Assembly: GCA_965644295.1 (NCBI GenBank) | Contig: CBFFRP010000284.1 | Location: 158,766-222,765, forward strand | DNA length: 64,000 nt | DNA from: Paraphysomonas bandaiensis | Lineage: Eukaryota; Chrysophyceae | Direction of reading: 5' to 3' | Part shown: in pieces, positions 24,164 through 36,095 of the stretch | Position numbering within the stretch: position 1 is the stretch's first letter | How the letters are laid out: each line of letters opens with the position of its first letter | Made by a program: the position numbers and the translations under genes | Notes under the pieces: model-generated | Databases searched by the model: none | What the model saw: only the letters and a program-made list of their open reading frames with translations | What the model was told of the DNA's origin: nothing

Positions 24164-27049
24164 ATGTCTCATCCCCTCTCCTCCCCTCTCCTCCTCTGTC
24201 TGTATCTCTCTCTCTGCATACAGATATCAGCTTATAACTATGAGCCTCATAGCGAACAGCCTCTTCGACTATGTGACTGTCATACTACATGTAAAGGACC
24301 CATGCTAGTATACTACTGCGGCACAGATGAAGAGGATCGATGGAGCAATCCGTGTCAGGAGCAGCAGTATGAGAGCCTTCCATTCTGTGATGAATCCTTA
24401 CAGGAGCCGATACGCGTACAGGATATTATTAATCGACTGTCTGATGATGAAAAACTTGGGACAAACGGTACGTTTATATGGTACCATATCATACGTATCG
24501 TATCACGCCATATTTTGTATTCACGACTAATGGTTGGGCTCATCCATTGCAGGAACATCAACTCCACTATCGAACTATGCAACTGGTCTTCCTTCTGTAG
24601 GAATGCGATACGTACAGTGGTGGAATGAGGCACTGCATGGAGTCGCTATATCTCCAGGGGTGCTATTCGATAAGACTGCGCCATTTGCTACTTCTTTTCC
24701 TCAGATAATATCTACAAGCCACAGTTTTAATCGCACTCTCTTTGCTGCTATTGGTGCTGCTATCGCCACTGAGATCCGAGCTTTCGCTAATATTGGCCAT
24801 GCGGGACTCACATACTGGACTCCAAATCTCAGTGCGTGACGATATTGACAATTGGTAATACGTCTAACACTATGCTTGTAGATATATTTCGAGACCCTAG
24901 GTGGGGCAGAGGGCAGGTATCTGTACCGTATCTCCTGAGTGAGCGTAGTATTATACTTGCCTTTCATTCTGCAGGAAACTCCAGGGGAGGATCCTTACCT
25001 CACAAGTGAGTATGTGGCTGCTTATGTGCCCGGACTTCAGCACGATCCCGTCCGAGACCCACAGTTTTCTACTCTCAAGGTAGGTACTATTGTGACTGTA
25101 CAGATATACTAATTCTCTTTACCAGGTATCTGCTTGTTGCAAGCATTATGCCGCATACTCGTTAGAAAACTATCAAGGTATGGACAGGCATCACTTCGAC
25201 GCTGTTGTCACCGAGCAAGACATGGCGGATACGTATTTGCCTGCCTTCAAGGCATGTGCGTCTCCTGAGCAAGGGGGGGCTTCGTGTATCATGTGTTCAT
25301 ACAATTCTATCAATGGCGTGCCATCATGTGCTAATCAACCACTTCTCCAACGCGCTAGATTGGACTGGTAGGTTTAAGTGGGGTATGTTTTCGCCTCTGA
25401 TATGATGGATTAGGGGGTTTCAAGGCTATATCACCAGTGACTGCGGAGCTGTGGAAGATATTTACTCAAATCATGAGTACTCTTCTTCTCCTGAGGCTGC
25501 AGTAGGTGATTCGTTAAGGGCTGGTATGGACATGGAGTGCGGAAAATGGCTGAGTGGTTACCTAAAACAGGCTGTAGATAAAGGAGAAGTGTCGATGGAT
25601 ATGGTCACGGAGGCATTGCGGAACTTAGTAGCAGTACTTATGAGGCTCGGAAGATTTAATAAAAACGGACCCTTTGACGACATTACCATGGATGCAGTTA
25701 ACTCTGCGGAGAATCAAATGCTTGCTGCTGATGCAGCCAGACAGGTGTGTAACATTATACTTAAACTAAGACCAAGGTATGAATAATTTGTGTTAGTCCG
25801 TAGTCCTGTTAAAAAATGACCCGCCAATAGGATCTGACCGGAAGACTACCCTCCCACTCTCTCCCACGGGAATTACACTTGCTGTTGTAGGACCCAATGC
25901 TAATGCTACTCGAACTATGCAGGTGTTATATTACGTGGGTCCTCATTTACTTGTCTGATATGCCACCACAGGGAAACTATAACGGTCCCGCACCATACAT
26001 CATCTCGCCTTTGGAGGGTCTATCGCGTGAGGGAGTTCGCACTGTGTATGCTAAGGGCTGCGAAGTTGATTCCATGAATACTGATGGCATTGCGCTCGCC
26101 GTTGAAGCTGTGGAGGAATCAGACGCAGTAGTTTTGGTGGTTGGGCTGAATCAGAGCCAGGAGAAGGAAGGACACGATAGGTCTCTGTTGGCTGAAACAG
26201 TTCTGTATTTTTTCTAATTTACTTGTAGAGAGAGTATTGCACTTCCGGGAGTGCAACAAGATATGGTGGAGGCGGTATTGAGTGCTGCTGAAGTACAAGG
26301 AGTCCCTGTCGTTTTGGTAGTCATGAGTGGCGGAGCTGTATGCCTGGGATTATATCGTGATGACCCGAGAGTCGGGGCAATTTTATTTGTGGGGTACCCC
26401 GGACAAGCTGGGGGCCAGGGTATTGCTGATGTAGTGTATGGTGATTACAATCCAAGTGGCAGGCTTACACAGACCTTCTATCGTGGGTCATTCGTTGACG
26501 AGGTTTCTTTTCTTGACATGGGCATGAGGTTAGTTTTGCATATAAAGCTCTGTGTTGCTTATGTAGGTAAGTGATGCTGTTGTCTTGCGTAGGAGAACTG
26601 TGAACTCTTCTGGTGCTGTCGTTAATCCTGGGCGCGGGTACAGATTTTATGAGGGAAATAGTGTGGTGTATCCTTTTGGGCACGGTCTATCTTATACCTC
26701 ATTTTACTACTCCTGGGTGATGGGGAGTGATATTAAACAGGTGCAATATGGACTCACTGACAAACTGACGGTTCAGTTGGAAGTTTCCGTAAACAATACT
26801 GGTGATATGGCCGGATCGGAGGTAGTGCTAGTATTCCTTGTACCACCATCGAATACAATGGATGGGGCACCAAAGAAAACTTTGAAATATTTTGATAAGA
26901 TATATCTGGAGCCCGAGCAGCAGCTATCAATTAGCATTACTTTGACTGATGAGGACTTCTCCCTGGCCGATACTAATGGTGATGTTGAAGTAGCCCATGG
27001 CTTGTGGACGGTCCAGGTTGGAGATCTCACCTCAACTATTCTCATATAG
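24164..27049 (+). CDS. Secreted GH3 beta-xylosidase / beta-glucosidase
   Basis: Ten exons: 24164..24467, 24553..24831, 24882..24916, 24975..25079, 25126..25367, 25414..25744, 25797..25922, 25972..26180, 26229..26528 and 26593..27049. All are GT-AG and frame is kept throughout (795 aa). A signal peptide precedes GH3 motifs shared with plant and fungal beta-D-xylosidases: WWNEALHGV, TYWTPNLN, FRDPRWGRGQETPGEDPYL, KHYAAY, MCSYNSINGVPSCA and the nucleophile loop GYITSDCGA with Asp331. The (alpha/beta) sandwich domain includes VVLLKND, VVGPNAN and SGGAV. The last exon has the PFGHGLSYTSF motif and a fibronectin-III-like C-terminal domain. It should release xylose or glucose from oligosaccharides outside the cell, complementing the amylase nearby. 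Substrate (xyloside versus glucoside) is inferred from overall similarity. Confidence 0.9.
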
Positions 27050-28451
27050 CGTTTGTCGTCGTAGCGACAAATGATGTGGAATCTATGTTAAAATTACAAC
27101 AACACCTACATACGTACTACTAGCTACTGCGTATTTATCGCTGATAGCTTCGTAGTCTGTACTTTTGTTGAGTAAAATTCCAATAATAGACAATTTCAAC
27201 AGTTGGAGGAGTAAAATTCGCAAACAAATTGGAAATATAGTATCTATGAATGTATAATATAGTGTTGGTGATTGCTGCTGTGCAGCAACCCCATTATCAC
27301 AATTGCAATAATTTCCCCTTACAATATTCAGCAAGTGCCCTGTCTAACTAATAACTAACATAAAAGTAAATACCTTCTTTCGGTAATGTTGCCTCATATA
27401 TTGCCTGATACTTCTTATGTTCTTAATAGATATCGCACTGTTTCTCGACAATACTATGAGTACTATTAGGTATACGCTATAATATCTGAAGAGTTGTATT
27501 GTTTACAGTTTACGATATACGATTGCAACAAACAATTGGCTCTTCGCTTATTACTAATTACTATGGTATGATTTATATTAAGTTACCATGCAGAGTGAAT
27601 GCACATTCAGGATTAAGACGACTATCATAACCCTGTAGGATTTCAGATAGCTGTGAATGTCTTATTCTTATTATTGTTTGCAATAGGCATCATGTAAAAG
27701 TCAGAACTAATTTCGCTTAGGAATTTAACTTACTAGTGATTAACTCTGAACTCTATTATTTTAGTATTTAACTCTCTACGTAAGCTGCTTGTGTGTCACC
27801 GCAAGCATCAAGATGCAACCACTTTCGCTTTATTTAGTATTCCATGCAAACGCATCTACTGATTTCAGGATTTTTGAGTCCTTTAAGGTAAACAGCCCTG
27901 ATTCTTAACTTTAGCAGGTACCCCAATACCCCGGTTGCCCTTCAGGTGGGCCAAGTCGTCCCGGATACATGTTTATTCGTCAAGGCCCAAAGACGTCTTC
28001 ACAAGTGGCACTTATATCGTACCACACAAGCATGATCAGGCTATGAGTGGGACGAACGTTATCAGCTGACTATATATGGGTTTCATGTTTCATATCATGC
28101 AGCTTTTTGATTGTATTAAGCAATACATCATTTATGTTCATTGATCAAGTGAGGGTACCTCATACCTATGACAGTAATTACTGCTTACAGTAATTTTCAG
28201 AAACCAATTTAAATTAAAAGATATTACCAGTAGTACGGGTGATTAAAATGACGTAGCACGTGAACAAAATAAAAACACGATCGGTAGAGATAACGAATAA
28301 CTAGCCACAAGTCAGATATGTCTAATAAATAAAAAACTTGTATCTTATAATTTACTCATACCAGTTAATATCACATATACATCTCAGGCTCAAGGGAAAT
28401 CAGTAGGACGCCTAAGTAGCAGACCACCTTGTGCGCTCGTCTAAGTGAAGT
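27050..28451. other. Intergenic with one dispersed-repeat copy
   Basis: 1.4 kb between two converging genes. It holds the repeat copy at 27731..28070. The rest is AT-rich with no protein-like frame. Confidence 0.6.
27731..28070 (+). repeat. Third long copy of dispersed 0.4-kb repeat
   Basis: It begins ACTAGTGATTAACTCTGA and shares GCTGCTTGTG, GATTTCAGGATTTTTGAGTC, CCCCAATACCCCGG, TGTTTATTCGTCA and GGCTATGAGTGGG with 20631..21017 in the same order and orientation. It is more diverged than the two foldback arms are from each other. Confidence 0.85.
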
Positions 28452-31203
28452 CTACTCAATTATACCATAGAATCGCAAGAGCCAGTAAGGGAGAAGCCAT
28501 TCCGAAGGTGAGTACTCGACATACCCACCGCCGGCATCATAAGCTGAGGCGCTGCTGTAGGAGGAATCAAAGAGGAATGGGTCAACCTGCAGAGTGTTAG
28601 ACATAAGTATCGATACAAAAATAGGCAAACCATACATTCCAATGTCCTGTTGCTCTTTCCTGCAAAACATACATCAGGAAAACAATAAACACATACTATT
28701 TTACGACCTGGGGAGGGCGAATATATCGCATCTGTATCTTTGTAGGATCATCTCTACCGTAGTATGGCTGTGTTTCACAATCCCACCTACCAGTGTTGTG
28801 TATACCCCATGCAATCATATCAGTCGACCATAATTGCAAGGACTGTACCGCCCTCTCTACATCGTCAAACTGCACTGGAATCCCGCCAGCCCCAGCAACT
28901 GCAGATAACCACAAGGGGGATCGTTCGTTTCGTACAATACTCCACCACCGCCTGAGCGAAGGAAGTACTGGTGCCGTCATTTCCTGTAGTGTCCGTAGCC
29001 TCAGCTCCCTTTCCTCCTGTCGATAGAACAGTCTTAATAGAGCACTCGCATACAGCAGTCATATCACACACCTCCAACAGGCCACTCACTTCCTTCTCTA
29101 AACGCAACTGCGCATAGAACAGAGTGTGATACGCCATAAACCTGCGGACATGATCATCGCACTCGAAAGGGGAGGTAAGAAAGTAGTTACCCGAGTTGGT
29201 TGTCGGAGTGGTTATCGTCAAATGGGTTATCTATCTTCTGGTTAGCACAGTTTTCATAATATCCATAGTCTACAGCAAGGGTAAAAAACTGCTGGTGATA
29301 GAGTTCCCGTCCGGTTACACTGTAGGCAAGAGCAAGGAAGGCAAGTATCTCGAGACTATTGACCCCTCTCTCACTAATATACTGCGGGTTTTCATTGAGA
29401 TCGGCAGGATTCCATCGTCCCCATTTAGTCGGCTCTCCCGTCACATCAATGTAGTACAGATTATTGCTAACTATATATGTTGTAATCCTTTCAATGGCAT
29501 TCTCTGCCCGCGCTCGTTCCTCAGGAGAAGACGCAACTAAGTCCAACACCAATCCGTAAGCAAAGTAATGCCCGTTTACAGTGTCAGATGACGTGTCTCC
29601 TTTCCATACCCACCCAGGGTACGTTTGAGATGCGTGCCAGTTGTTCTCCCCATCAACTCCACATCCCACTGTACTTCTTGCACCGCGGGCCTCCTCCGGA
29701 CTGCACATAGTACGTCCGACAAGCCCATCAACACCAGTCAAGTTGCCAAGTAGTTCAAGGGCTTCAAAGGCCCTCCATGCCATCTCTCGGTCTGTTTCTG
29801 CATTACTGTACAATATAAATGAGTAGCAAGTTATTAGTAAGGTGTACCAACCTAAAGTAATACCGAATTGCAGCAGCAACAGCGTATTGAGCGGTCCAAA
29901 TACTGTCACTGTCCTCTGGGGAGTGCAGCCATGTCGTCAGATCTCCATATTGAGATAACGACACCTCCGCAGATATACCACCTCTGTCATGACGAGGGTA
30001 CTGAAGCTCTTGCATAACCTCTGCTTTGTTAGCAAGCTTCCAGCGGCGCACAGATAACATGGTAACTCCCGTCTCAGTTACAACAAGAACAGTACTGTCT
30101 TGCCGCTTCTCATCCACAAATTGAGAGTCTGAAACTAATTGGCGTACTGATCCATCAGGAGTAAAGCGAGGGCCGTAAAAGAGTAACCACTTATCCCAAG
30201 GGTCACGTTTGTCTTCCCATTCTTCATTAATACTGGGATGCAACCTAGAGAGTCCCATATCAATACTTCCCGTCCATACGAACCTTTGCCCCGCTAGAAA
30301 CTGTACGCACACTGAGGTCAGGTTATCCGAGATAGCACCCTGGTAATATCCCTCACGCCACCATAGACCATGGTTGTCGCGCTGATGCAGGGCATCGCTT
30401 TCTACCACCCATAGGCGGTCTCCTACTTCATCATACTCCATACCGACGACTGGGCTATCCAGATTCCCACCCACCCAGTCACGACGAACACTGTATTTGG
30501 GCCACTGAAACCGTAATTCATAGAAAGCATCTGTGGTACCTACAAAAAGAATCTGCCAAGCATCCACCCATAGCAATGCAGTGACAGGAGGAGATATTGG
30601 GATGTCGTCCACAGTCCGCACATCCCAGTCCCCATTGTTGTTCATATCTACACGGAGGAGACCAGCATCAGTACCCATCCAAAGCGTCTCATGCCCAACA
30701 GTCAACGAGTATACATTTCCCCATGATTCATCTGCTCTCAACCGAGTCTCTAAGGACACAATCGACTTACATTGAAAGTCCATAACAACTTCAATCACTA
30801 ATAGAGATGATACGATAACAATCGAATCGGGTGCCTTCACAAACTTCAATACATCTCTATCATATGGGCTTAACAGAGACGTAAAGTCATAGACGTGGAT
30901 CCAATCACCATATATGTTCGATCCATGAGACCAGTTAATATCTATGGGATGAGTGACTCGTCTACTGGTCCATAATATACGATCACTGGAGAGGGATGCA
31001 AAACACCGGCCATTTGCATCGTACAATGCGGCTGTTGTGTGATTAAATGGAAGGATAGAGAGAGAGGTACTCGAGGGTCCTTCATAGGATGATTGATGGG
31101 AGATTATTTGGTTAAACTCCTCATCTAACACGGTGTTTAATGCCAGAGAACTATGAATGATACATATGAGAGTGATGTATACACAGCACGCTACACGGGA
31201 CAT
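28452..31203 (-). CDS. Secreted protein: regulator-type beta-propeller plus alpha-helical C-terminal half
   Basis: Five exons on the minus strand: 31203..29852, 29805..29191, 29141..29072, 29016..28708 and 28646..28452. All are GT-AG and total 846 aa. I chose the internal acceptors by frame; for example, an AACAG acceptor before 28646 restores the frame of the terminal exon. The start MSRVACCVYITLICIIHSSL is a signal peptide. Residues 23-440 are all-beta with blade motifs of the two-component-regulator propeller type (LWMGTDAGLLRVD, ILFVGTTDAFYEL, LWVVESDAL, VWTGSIDMGLSRL). Residues 440-846 are helical with Trp/Tyr-rich segments (WHASQTYPGWVWKGDTSSD, YYIDVTGEPTKWGRWNP, GGGYVEYSPSEWLLPYWLL) that resemble an alpha/alpha-barrel carbohydrate-active fold. 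No catalytic pair can be named. It is probably an extracellular glycan-binding or glycan-acting protein (inference). Confidence 0.7.
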
Positions 31204-31676
31204 ACTACACTCTATGATCGGTCTACTTCATAGGCTTTTCACTGTATAGGAGTGGATAGAGGTGGCTTCTACTTATCAGGTGTGTGTGTTGTATGAGTGT
31301 AGGTGGATATGGGCCACACTGAAGAATGAAGAGAGAGTATGTGAATATATGTATATAGGCGTCTATACTGCTGTATGTATCTTATTTGCAGCGGTGTATA
31401 GATGTACAGCAGTACATGAGTGTACTCGCGCTGTGGTGGATACTCTCGTTATAGTGGACGGATATAGTATAAAATACCCGATTTATATGTAAACCTATAG
31501 TTTCAAATTAAAACCCCTGTTTAAATGAAATATAAATCTGTAGCTATAGTACAGTATATGGAGCATCAGGAGAATGAGAGGCATCTATCTCTATATGCAG
31601 AGTATATTAGCATCACAGGTCCTCATAATAGTATCCCGACCAATCAACTCCAATCAATTATATTCTCATATATTCA
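31204..31676. other. Divergent promoter region
   Basis: 473 bp between two divergently transcribed genes. TATG/TGTA-rich simple sequence; no defined signal. Confidence 0.4.
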
Positions 31677-32414
31677 ATGCCTCTATTTCCTCCATTAAAC
31701 TTTGGGATGGTCGAGGAGGGACTGTACAGATCAGCTCTGCCCAGTGAACTTAATTTTCAGTTTCTGCAAACACTTAAACTAAAGAGTATCCTGATCTTAT
31801 CTCCTGAAGCTGTCGATGAGAGATTGTGAGTATTGTGTTATATAAGAATCTGTAAATGACTTCATATATGCGGTATACTGTGTCTATATATGTATCTTAT
31901 GTACGTATGTGTGTACTATTTAATGCTGTGCTGTACACAGTGCCGACTTCTTAGAAGATTTCGATATACAAGCCTTTTATATTCACAATTCCAATGCTCA
32001 TATGCCCAAGATAAGCCCTGTTGTGGAAGAAACTATACTCCAGGCTTTAGAAATATTGTGTGACAATGCCAATTATCCGATATTAATTACTTGCAAACAC
32101 GGGCGGGCATTGACAGGTGCAGTGGTGGGGTGCCTGAGAAAATTACAGAAGTGGTCTATGATATCGATATTCGATGAATACAGGCGGTACGCTCGGACGA
32201 GATTAGAGCAGCAACACGAGCAATTCATCGAGTAAGTGACTCGAAATTGATATGCAGATACCTATTCGCCACTCGACATATCATACAATATGTCTAACCC
32301 TAATTATGCAGGCTCTTTGATACGGATTTAGTGGTTATATCAGAATATTCACCATCCTTTCTTCTTCCTCTACTACAGTACCGAATGCCGATTACTGATA
32401 TGAATAATGTGTAG
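31677..32414 (+). CDS. PFA-DSP (Siw14/Oca-type) phosphatase homologue lacking the catalytic Arg
   Basis: Three exons, 31677..31825, 31941..32231 and 32312..32414 (introns 115 and 80 nt), giving 180 aa, a typical length for plant-and-fungi atypical dual-specificity phosphatases. Family landmarks are clear: PPLNFGMVEEGLYRSALP at the N-terminus, LKSILILSPE, and RKLQKWSMISIFDEYRRYA after the P-loop. The signature loop should read HCxxGxxRTG. Here it is TCKHGRALTG: the Cys is kept but the Arg at Cys+6 is Leu and the preceding His is Thr. Family members hydrolyse inositol pyrophosphates or phosphotyrosine. Without the Arg this copy is expected to bind poorly and be inactive or nearly so, perhaps acting as a regulatory pseudophosphatase, as proposed for some yeast Oca proteins. 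Confidence 0.85.
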
Positions 32415-33157
32415 TTGTCAGTACTGTGTATAGTTAGTTTAATTTTCTTTTTGTGCACTAAGTGCTCATTTGTATACAGCCAGAATAATGACAAATGCTT
32501 GTATTAAGTGTTAATTAGGAGACCCTGCACAACTGCACACCATGCTTTGTCAACATTTCATTTGCTATATCTCTACGGCGTAGCATACTCCACAAATACA
32601 CCGATGCTACTTTCTACTTTCACCAATAACCAATACACTATACTATAGCTACATGATGCATACATTATAAATTGCGACATAGTATAATGTTCCCTAGCCC
32701 AAAACTATATTACTTTTTTACTGGCTAGTGCTAAACGGATATCGAATGCGGTTGTACTCCTCCTGCTGCATGCTGCAGGCTGCAGCGTTTTGCCACGACC
32801 TCTCAATGCGCTTTGCAGTGCACCTCGTGTCATTGAAGCAGGCATTCCTCTCATAGATGTGAGTGAGGTTTTCAATCATCAATCATTACTCTATAATCGT
32901 TTCACAACGAGGTATCCCATGGCTTTCGTTCTAAGCTTTCGAAAATAGTACTCTCAGATGGGTAGAGAATATAGAGTAGAGAATACAGAAGCATGCCACG
33001 ATAATAAAATGATCGCAACTATTAATTAGTGGGCGCAGACATCGTACTGTTGTATTGTCTAGTGTCTATACATAGAATTAAATATAAAGTTATTTGATTC
33101 TGGTGGGGATTGGAGTGACATGAACGGACAGGCACAAACCAAAAGTCTAGTGACATG
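32415..33157. other. Intergenic, possible small coding remnant
   Basis: On the plus strand about 32690..32947 stays open for about 85 codons with protein-like composition (AKRISNAVVLLLLHAAGC, then APRVIEAGIPLID). There is no ATG at its start and no clear splice partners. I leave it uncalled. The rest shows nothing. Confidence 0.3.
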
Positions 33158-34512
33158 CTACATGAGTTTGAAAAGGCTGTTAGTCATTGCTTCGCTACTT
33201 CCGCGGTGTCTATCGTCAATGGGAGGTAGATGCGACAAAATGGAGTCTGTCTTCTTCAAAATACCATTGAACATATTTCTTACGGAGCGAATGTCGTCGT
33301 GCGATACGTGTGCATTTATGGCATCGACTCTGGGTGCAGGGCGGCCAGATTTTCGAGCAATTTGTACTGCCTCTGCCTTCCTATTCCTACTGTGTTGTTT
33401 ATGTCCTCCAGGTACCACTTCCCGATCGGAGGCGTCAGGTTGGTGATGGTTGATCGCCGAATTTTCTGCCAGTGAGCTAGCCTCGAATATTAGGCGATGC
33501 CTACCTGGCGCCTTATGATGGGATGCTGTGTGAGTAACTGGTGGACGCCCAGGTGGAACGAAAAGGTCCCTGGAGGCTTTTGCTGCGGCTGCCTTCTGTG
33601 CAGCCTTGTTGTGACTCTTACGAACTAAAGAGTTGCTCTCAAGGGAATAATACGCACCAGGACCAGGCGGATTGGTCTTATCGACAGCAGCATTAGCCGG
33701 ATAACGGGACTTAATACTAACCCCCTGTCCAGGTGCGGGTATATCTGCTGGAGAATAGTGTCCTGGCCCCGGGCTAACAGTTGGCACAGGATCGGGATGG
33801 CGGACTGAAAGATACATATAAAAGTGAATCAGATAACCACTTCGCAGAATAGATTGTACATACCCCCAATAGTGAATCCCACTGAGCGTTCAGATGTGAG
33901 GGCATAAGATCGATCAGCAGCCTCCGACGATAGCCATGAACCTCCCACTTCCATATTGTAGCATGTTCTGGAAGAGAAGGATGGTTCCTCGAAGACTGCT
34001 TCGCCATAAGGCATACCTTCTCCACGCACCATCTTACTGTCCAAAGAATCAGCTGATGGGAACGAAAGGTCTCTACGTGCGGATCCAAAGGTTTTGACGG
34101 TTTGAGGGTAGTCCCCATCAAAGTCGCCTTTAAGTTTAACTAGTGGCGAGGACTCGACTGACTCAGTGCCTCCAAAGCGCTTGGTGGTAGACTTTGACCA
34201 CTGCATACAAGGAGGACGAGGTTTCACAACATCTACACGGGGTGAGTACTTGAATTTATCTTCTGGGCTTTCATCTGATTATTACAAGATATTACTACCT
34301 TCAGAAAACAGAACCATCTACTTACTTCTTATAGGAATCATGCTGCCATTTTTTACTATATAATTGGGGTCAAATCGTTCACCTGATGGGTTCGAGTACC
34401 ACGAGTCCACTATCTTAGTCCCTGTGGATGATAATTGTGACTTAGAATCAATGAATCCAGCACTAGGCTCTGATTTGACTTCACGGAATCTAGGAGAGTG
34501 TTCAAACAGCAT
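33158..34512 (-). CDS. Sperm-tail PG-rich (SHIPPO/STPGR) repeat protein
   Basis: Three exons on the minus strand: 34512..34326, 34262..33864 and 33804..33158. The introns are 63 and 59 nt, and frame is kept at phase 1 junctions (410 aa). The third exon carries Pro-Gly-rich repeats typical of axonemal STPGR proteins (VSPGPGHYSP, NPPGPGAYYS), with looser relatives such as TFGSARRDLSFPS earlier. The C-terminal 100 residues are basic and low complexity. Such proteins associate with microtubule doublets of flagella and cilia, so this gene implies a flagellated stage. No other domain is seen. Confidence 0.75.
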
Positions 34513-35164
34513 GATTGATATAAGGGAAGTGATCAGAGCTGTCTGTTTGATGTGAACATACTGTTAATAGCCTGATAACGATAGCTGTGTGTGTATATTA
34601 ACCATAGAGAGCTATCATATGATAGATACGAAACAGAATTATCTGAGTACAATGACTCAGACACTGTTTGATTGAATGAGGGTATGATGATGTAGTTATT
34701 AGCGGGTGACATGTACAGGCAGTATATGAGATGAGGTGTTATGTACCTGGCGTATACTACGAGTATATGTATGTGTGTATTATCGCTATATCGAGCTGCT
34801 ATGTACTTTTCTGGTGCGTGTAAAACTTCATATCATAAATACATACCGTATACTCGTATACGGTGTGCATAACTTTCTCCACTTGTTCTTTCACACTCCA
34901 TTTTATTTGAGAAATGTATGTAGTACTGTACTTTGTACGGTATTTACAACTGATCAATCTGGTGGTGATATTGGAGGACTTCCAAAAACCCCTCTGTAGT
35001 TCGTCACAAAGTGTGTTCGAAAATACATGTATACATGGTATACTACGAACGTACAACCAAATACTACAAGTGTGACCTCCAAAACTATGCATGCACATAA
35101 TGACTCTTCATAGAGGTGAAATAATATAATGGCAACTACTATTAATAAGGTACCGAAGTAGAAA
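34513..35164. other. Intergenic, contains left flanking repeat of the island
   Basis: 652 bp with the direct repeat at 34867..34974. No gene is supported. Confidence 0.5.
34867..34974 (+). repeat. Direct repeat, left copy (partner at 45676)
   Basis: It shares, in order, GCATAACTTTCTCCACTTGT, GTATGTAGTAC, GTACGGTATTTA with AACTGA, and TCTGGTGGTGATATTGG with 45676..45858, in the same orientation. The right copy carries extra spacer sequence before the last block. Confidence 0.75.
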
Positions 35165-35946
35165 ATGAGGAAGGATAAATCAGGAAGAGGTGCCTCATAT
35201 TCCTCAGCGGACGTCTCTGTACTCCTAGATTTGGTTGAGGAGTTGCTTCCATTAGGGCAAAGCGATTGGGATGCCCTCACTGTCCTCTATAATGAGTAAG
35301 TGAATTAGCCAAGAGAAAGCGACCAATTGAGGCGCAAGTTTAAAGCATTAAAGAATGTCGCAAAACCCACAGGTTTCATATCTTCTCTATAATCTTCAAA
35401 TGTCTGATAATGTTTTTCCAGGAGATCCAAATTGTCCGTCTGAAATAAAGTGGGCAAAGTGGATTCACCGTGCTATTGAAAATAAGCAAGGTGTGGAGTG
35501 CTTTGGAGGGGATGGTGAAGACGAAGATGATGGGGACAGCGAGGAGATGGACGCATTACTTGATTCAGCTTCCGACATTGGATCGCTTAATGAAGAGAAA
35601 TCGACATTATACAACTGGTAGAGTTGGACTCACGGAACAGCAGTTAATCCAGCAAGGGCAGAGGATATCACCAGTTACGTCTGCGAAGTTTAGTGTTGAT
35701 CGAGCTCTTAAAGTTGCCCCATCAGATAACAGCACTGAGAATTCGGTTATGTCCGTTTTGCTGCTCATGCAGCAGAGGGCAGAGGAGAGAGATGAACAAA
35801 GGCGGTATGAAATGCGGCAGCGACAAGAGGAATTGGATCGTCAAAGAGGAGAGAGTGAACGTCGAAGAGATGCAGCTGCTGCACGGCAGCAGCAGGAGAT
35901 GATGACGACGCTGTCACTGCTTAAGAAAGATAACGGTAATATGTAG
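35165..35946 (+). pseudogene. Broken DUF6818-like gene (transposon-associated)
   Basis: The ATG at 35165 opens MRKDKSGRGASYSSADVSVL and LLDLVEELLPLGQSDWDAL, then YNE. In-frame TAA (35297) and TAG (35306) follow four codons apart, after which the same frame resumes with ESDQLRRKFKALKNVAKPT. A 49-nt GT-AG intron (35373..35421) leads to GDPNCPSEIKWAKWIHRAIE. This is the Myb/SANT-like DUF6818 layout common in oomycete genomes. A frameshift near 35620 separates it from a coiled, Gln/Arg/Glu-rich C-terminal part (MLLMQQ-type, RQRQEELDRQ) ending at 35946. Two stops and one frameshift make it a pseudogene. The family name is from recall of its motif pattern. Confidence 0.7.
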
Positions 35947-36095
35947 TTTAATATGCTCCATATTAATAATGAAGAGTTCATTAATTGCTTGGTTTAAAGT
36001 GTTATTAAGATTAAGTTAAATGAAGTGATTTCTTATTTGACTAATACCAGTACTACGAACACGACAGTTATATAACCTATGAATAGTAGCAAGTC

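Noticed and set aside
28460-28642. Alternative reading frame for the last exon of the propeller protein
   Set aside because: An AACAG acceptor at 28647 joins in frame to a segment with coherent motifs (GGGYVEYSPSEWLLPYW). The alternative gives no protein-like sequence.
35290-35310. Stop-codon reassignment (TAA/TAG as sense)
   Set aside because: Conserved genes across the window end with TAA, TAG and TGA at the expected positions and have none in frame; one broken DUF6818 copy is better read as a pseudogene.
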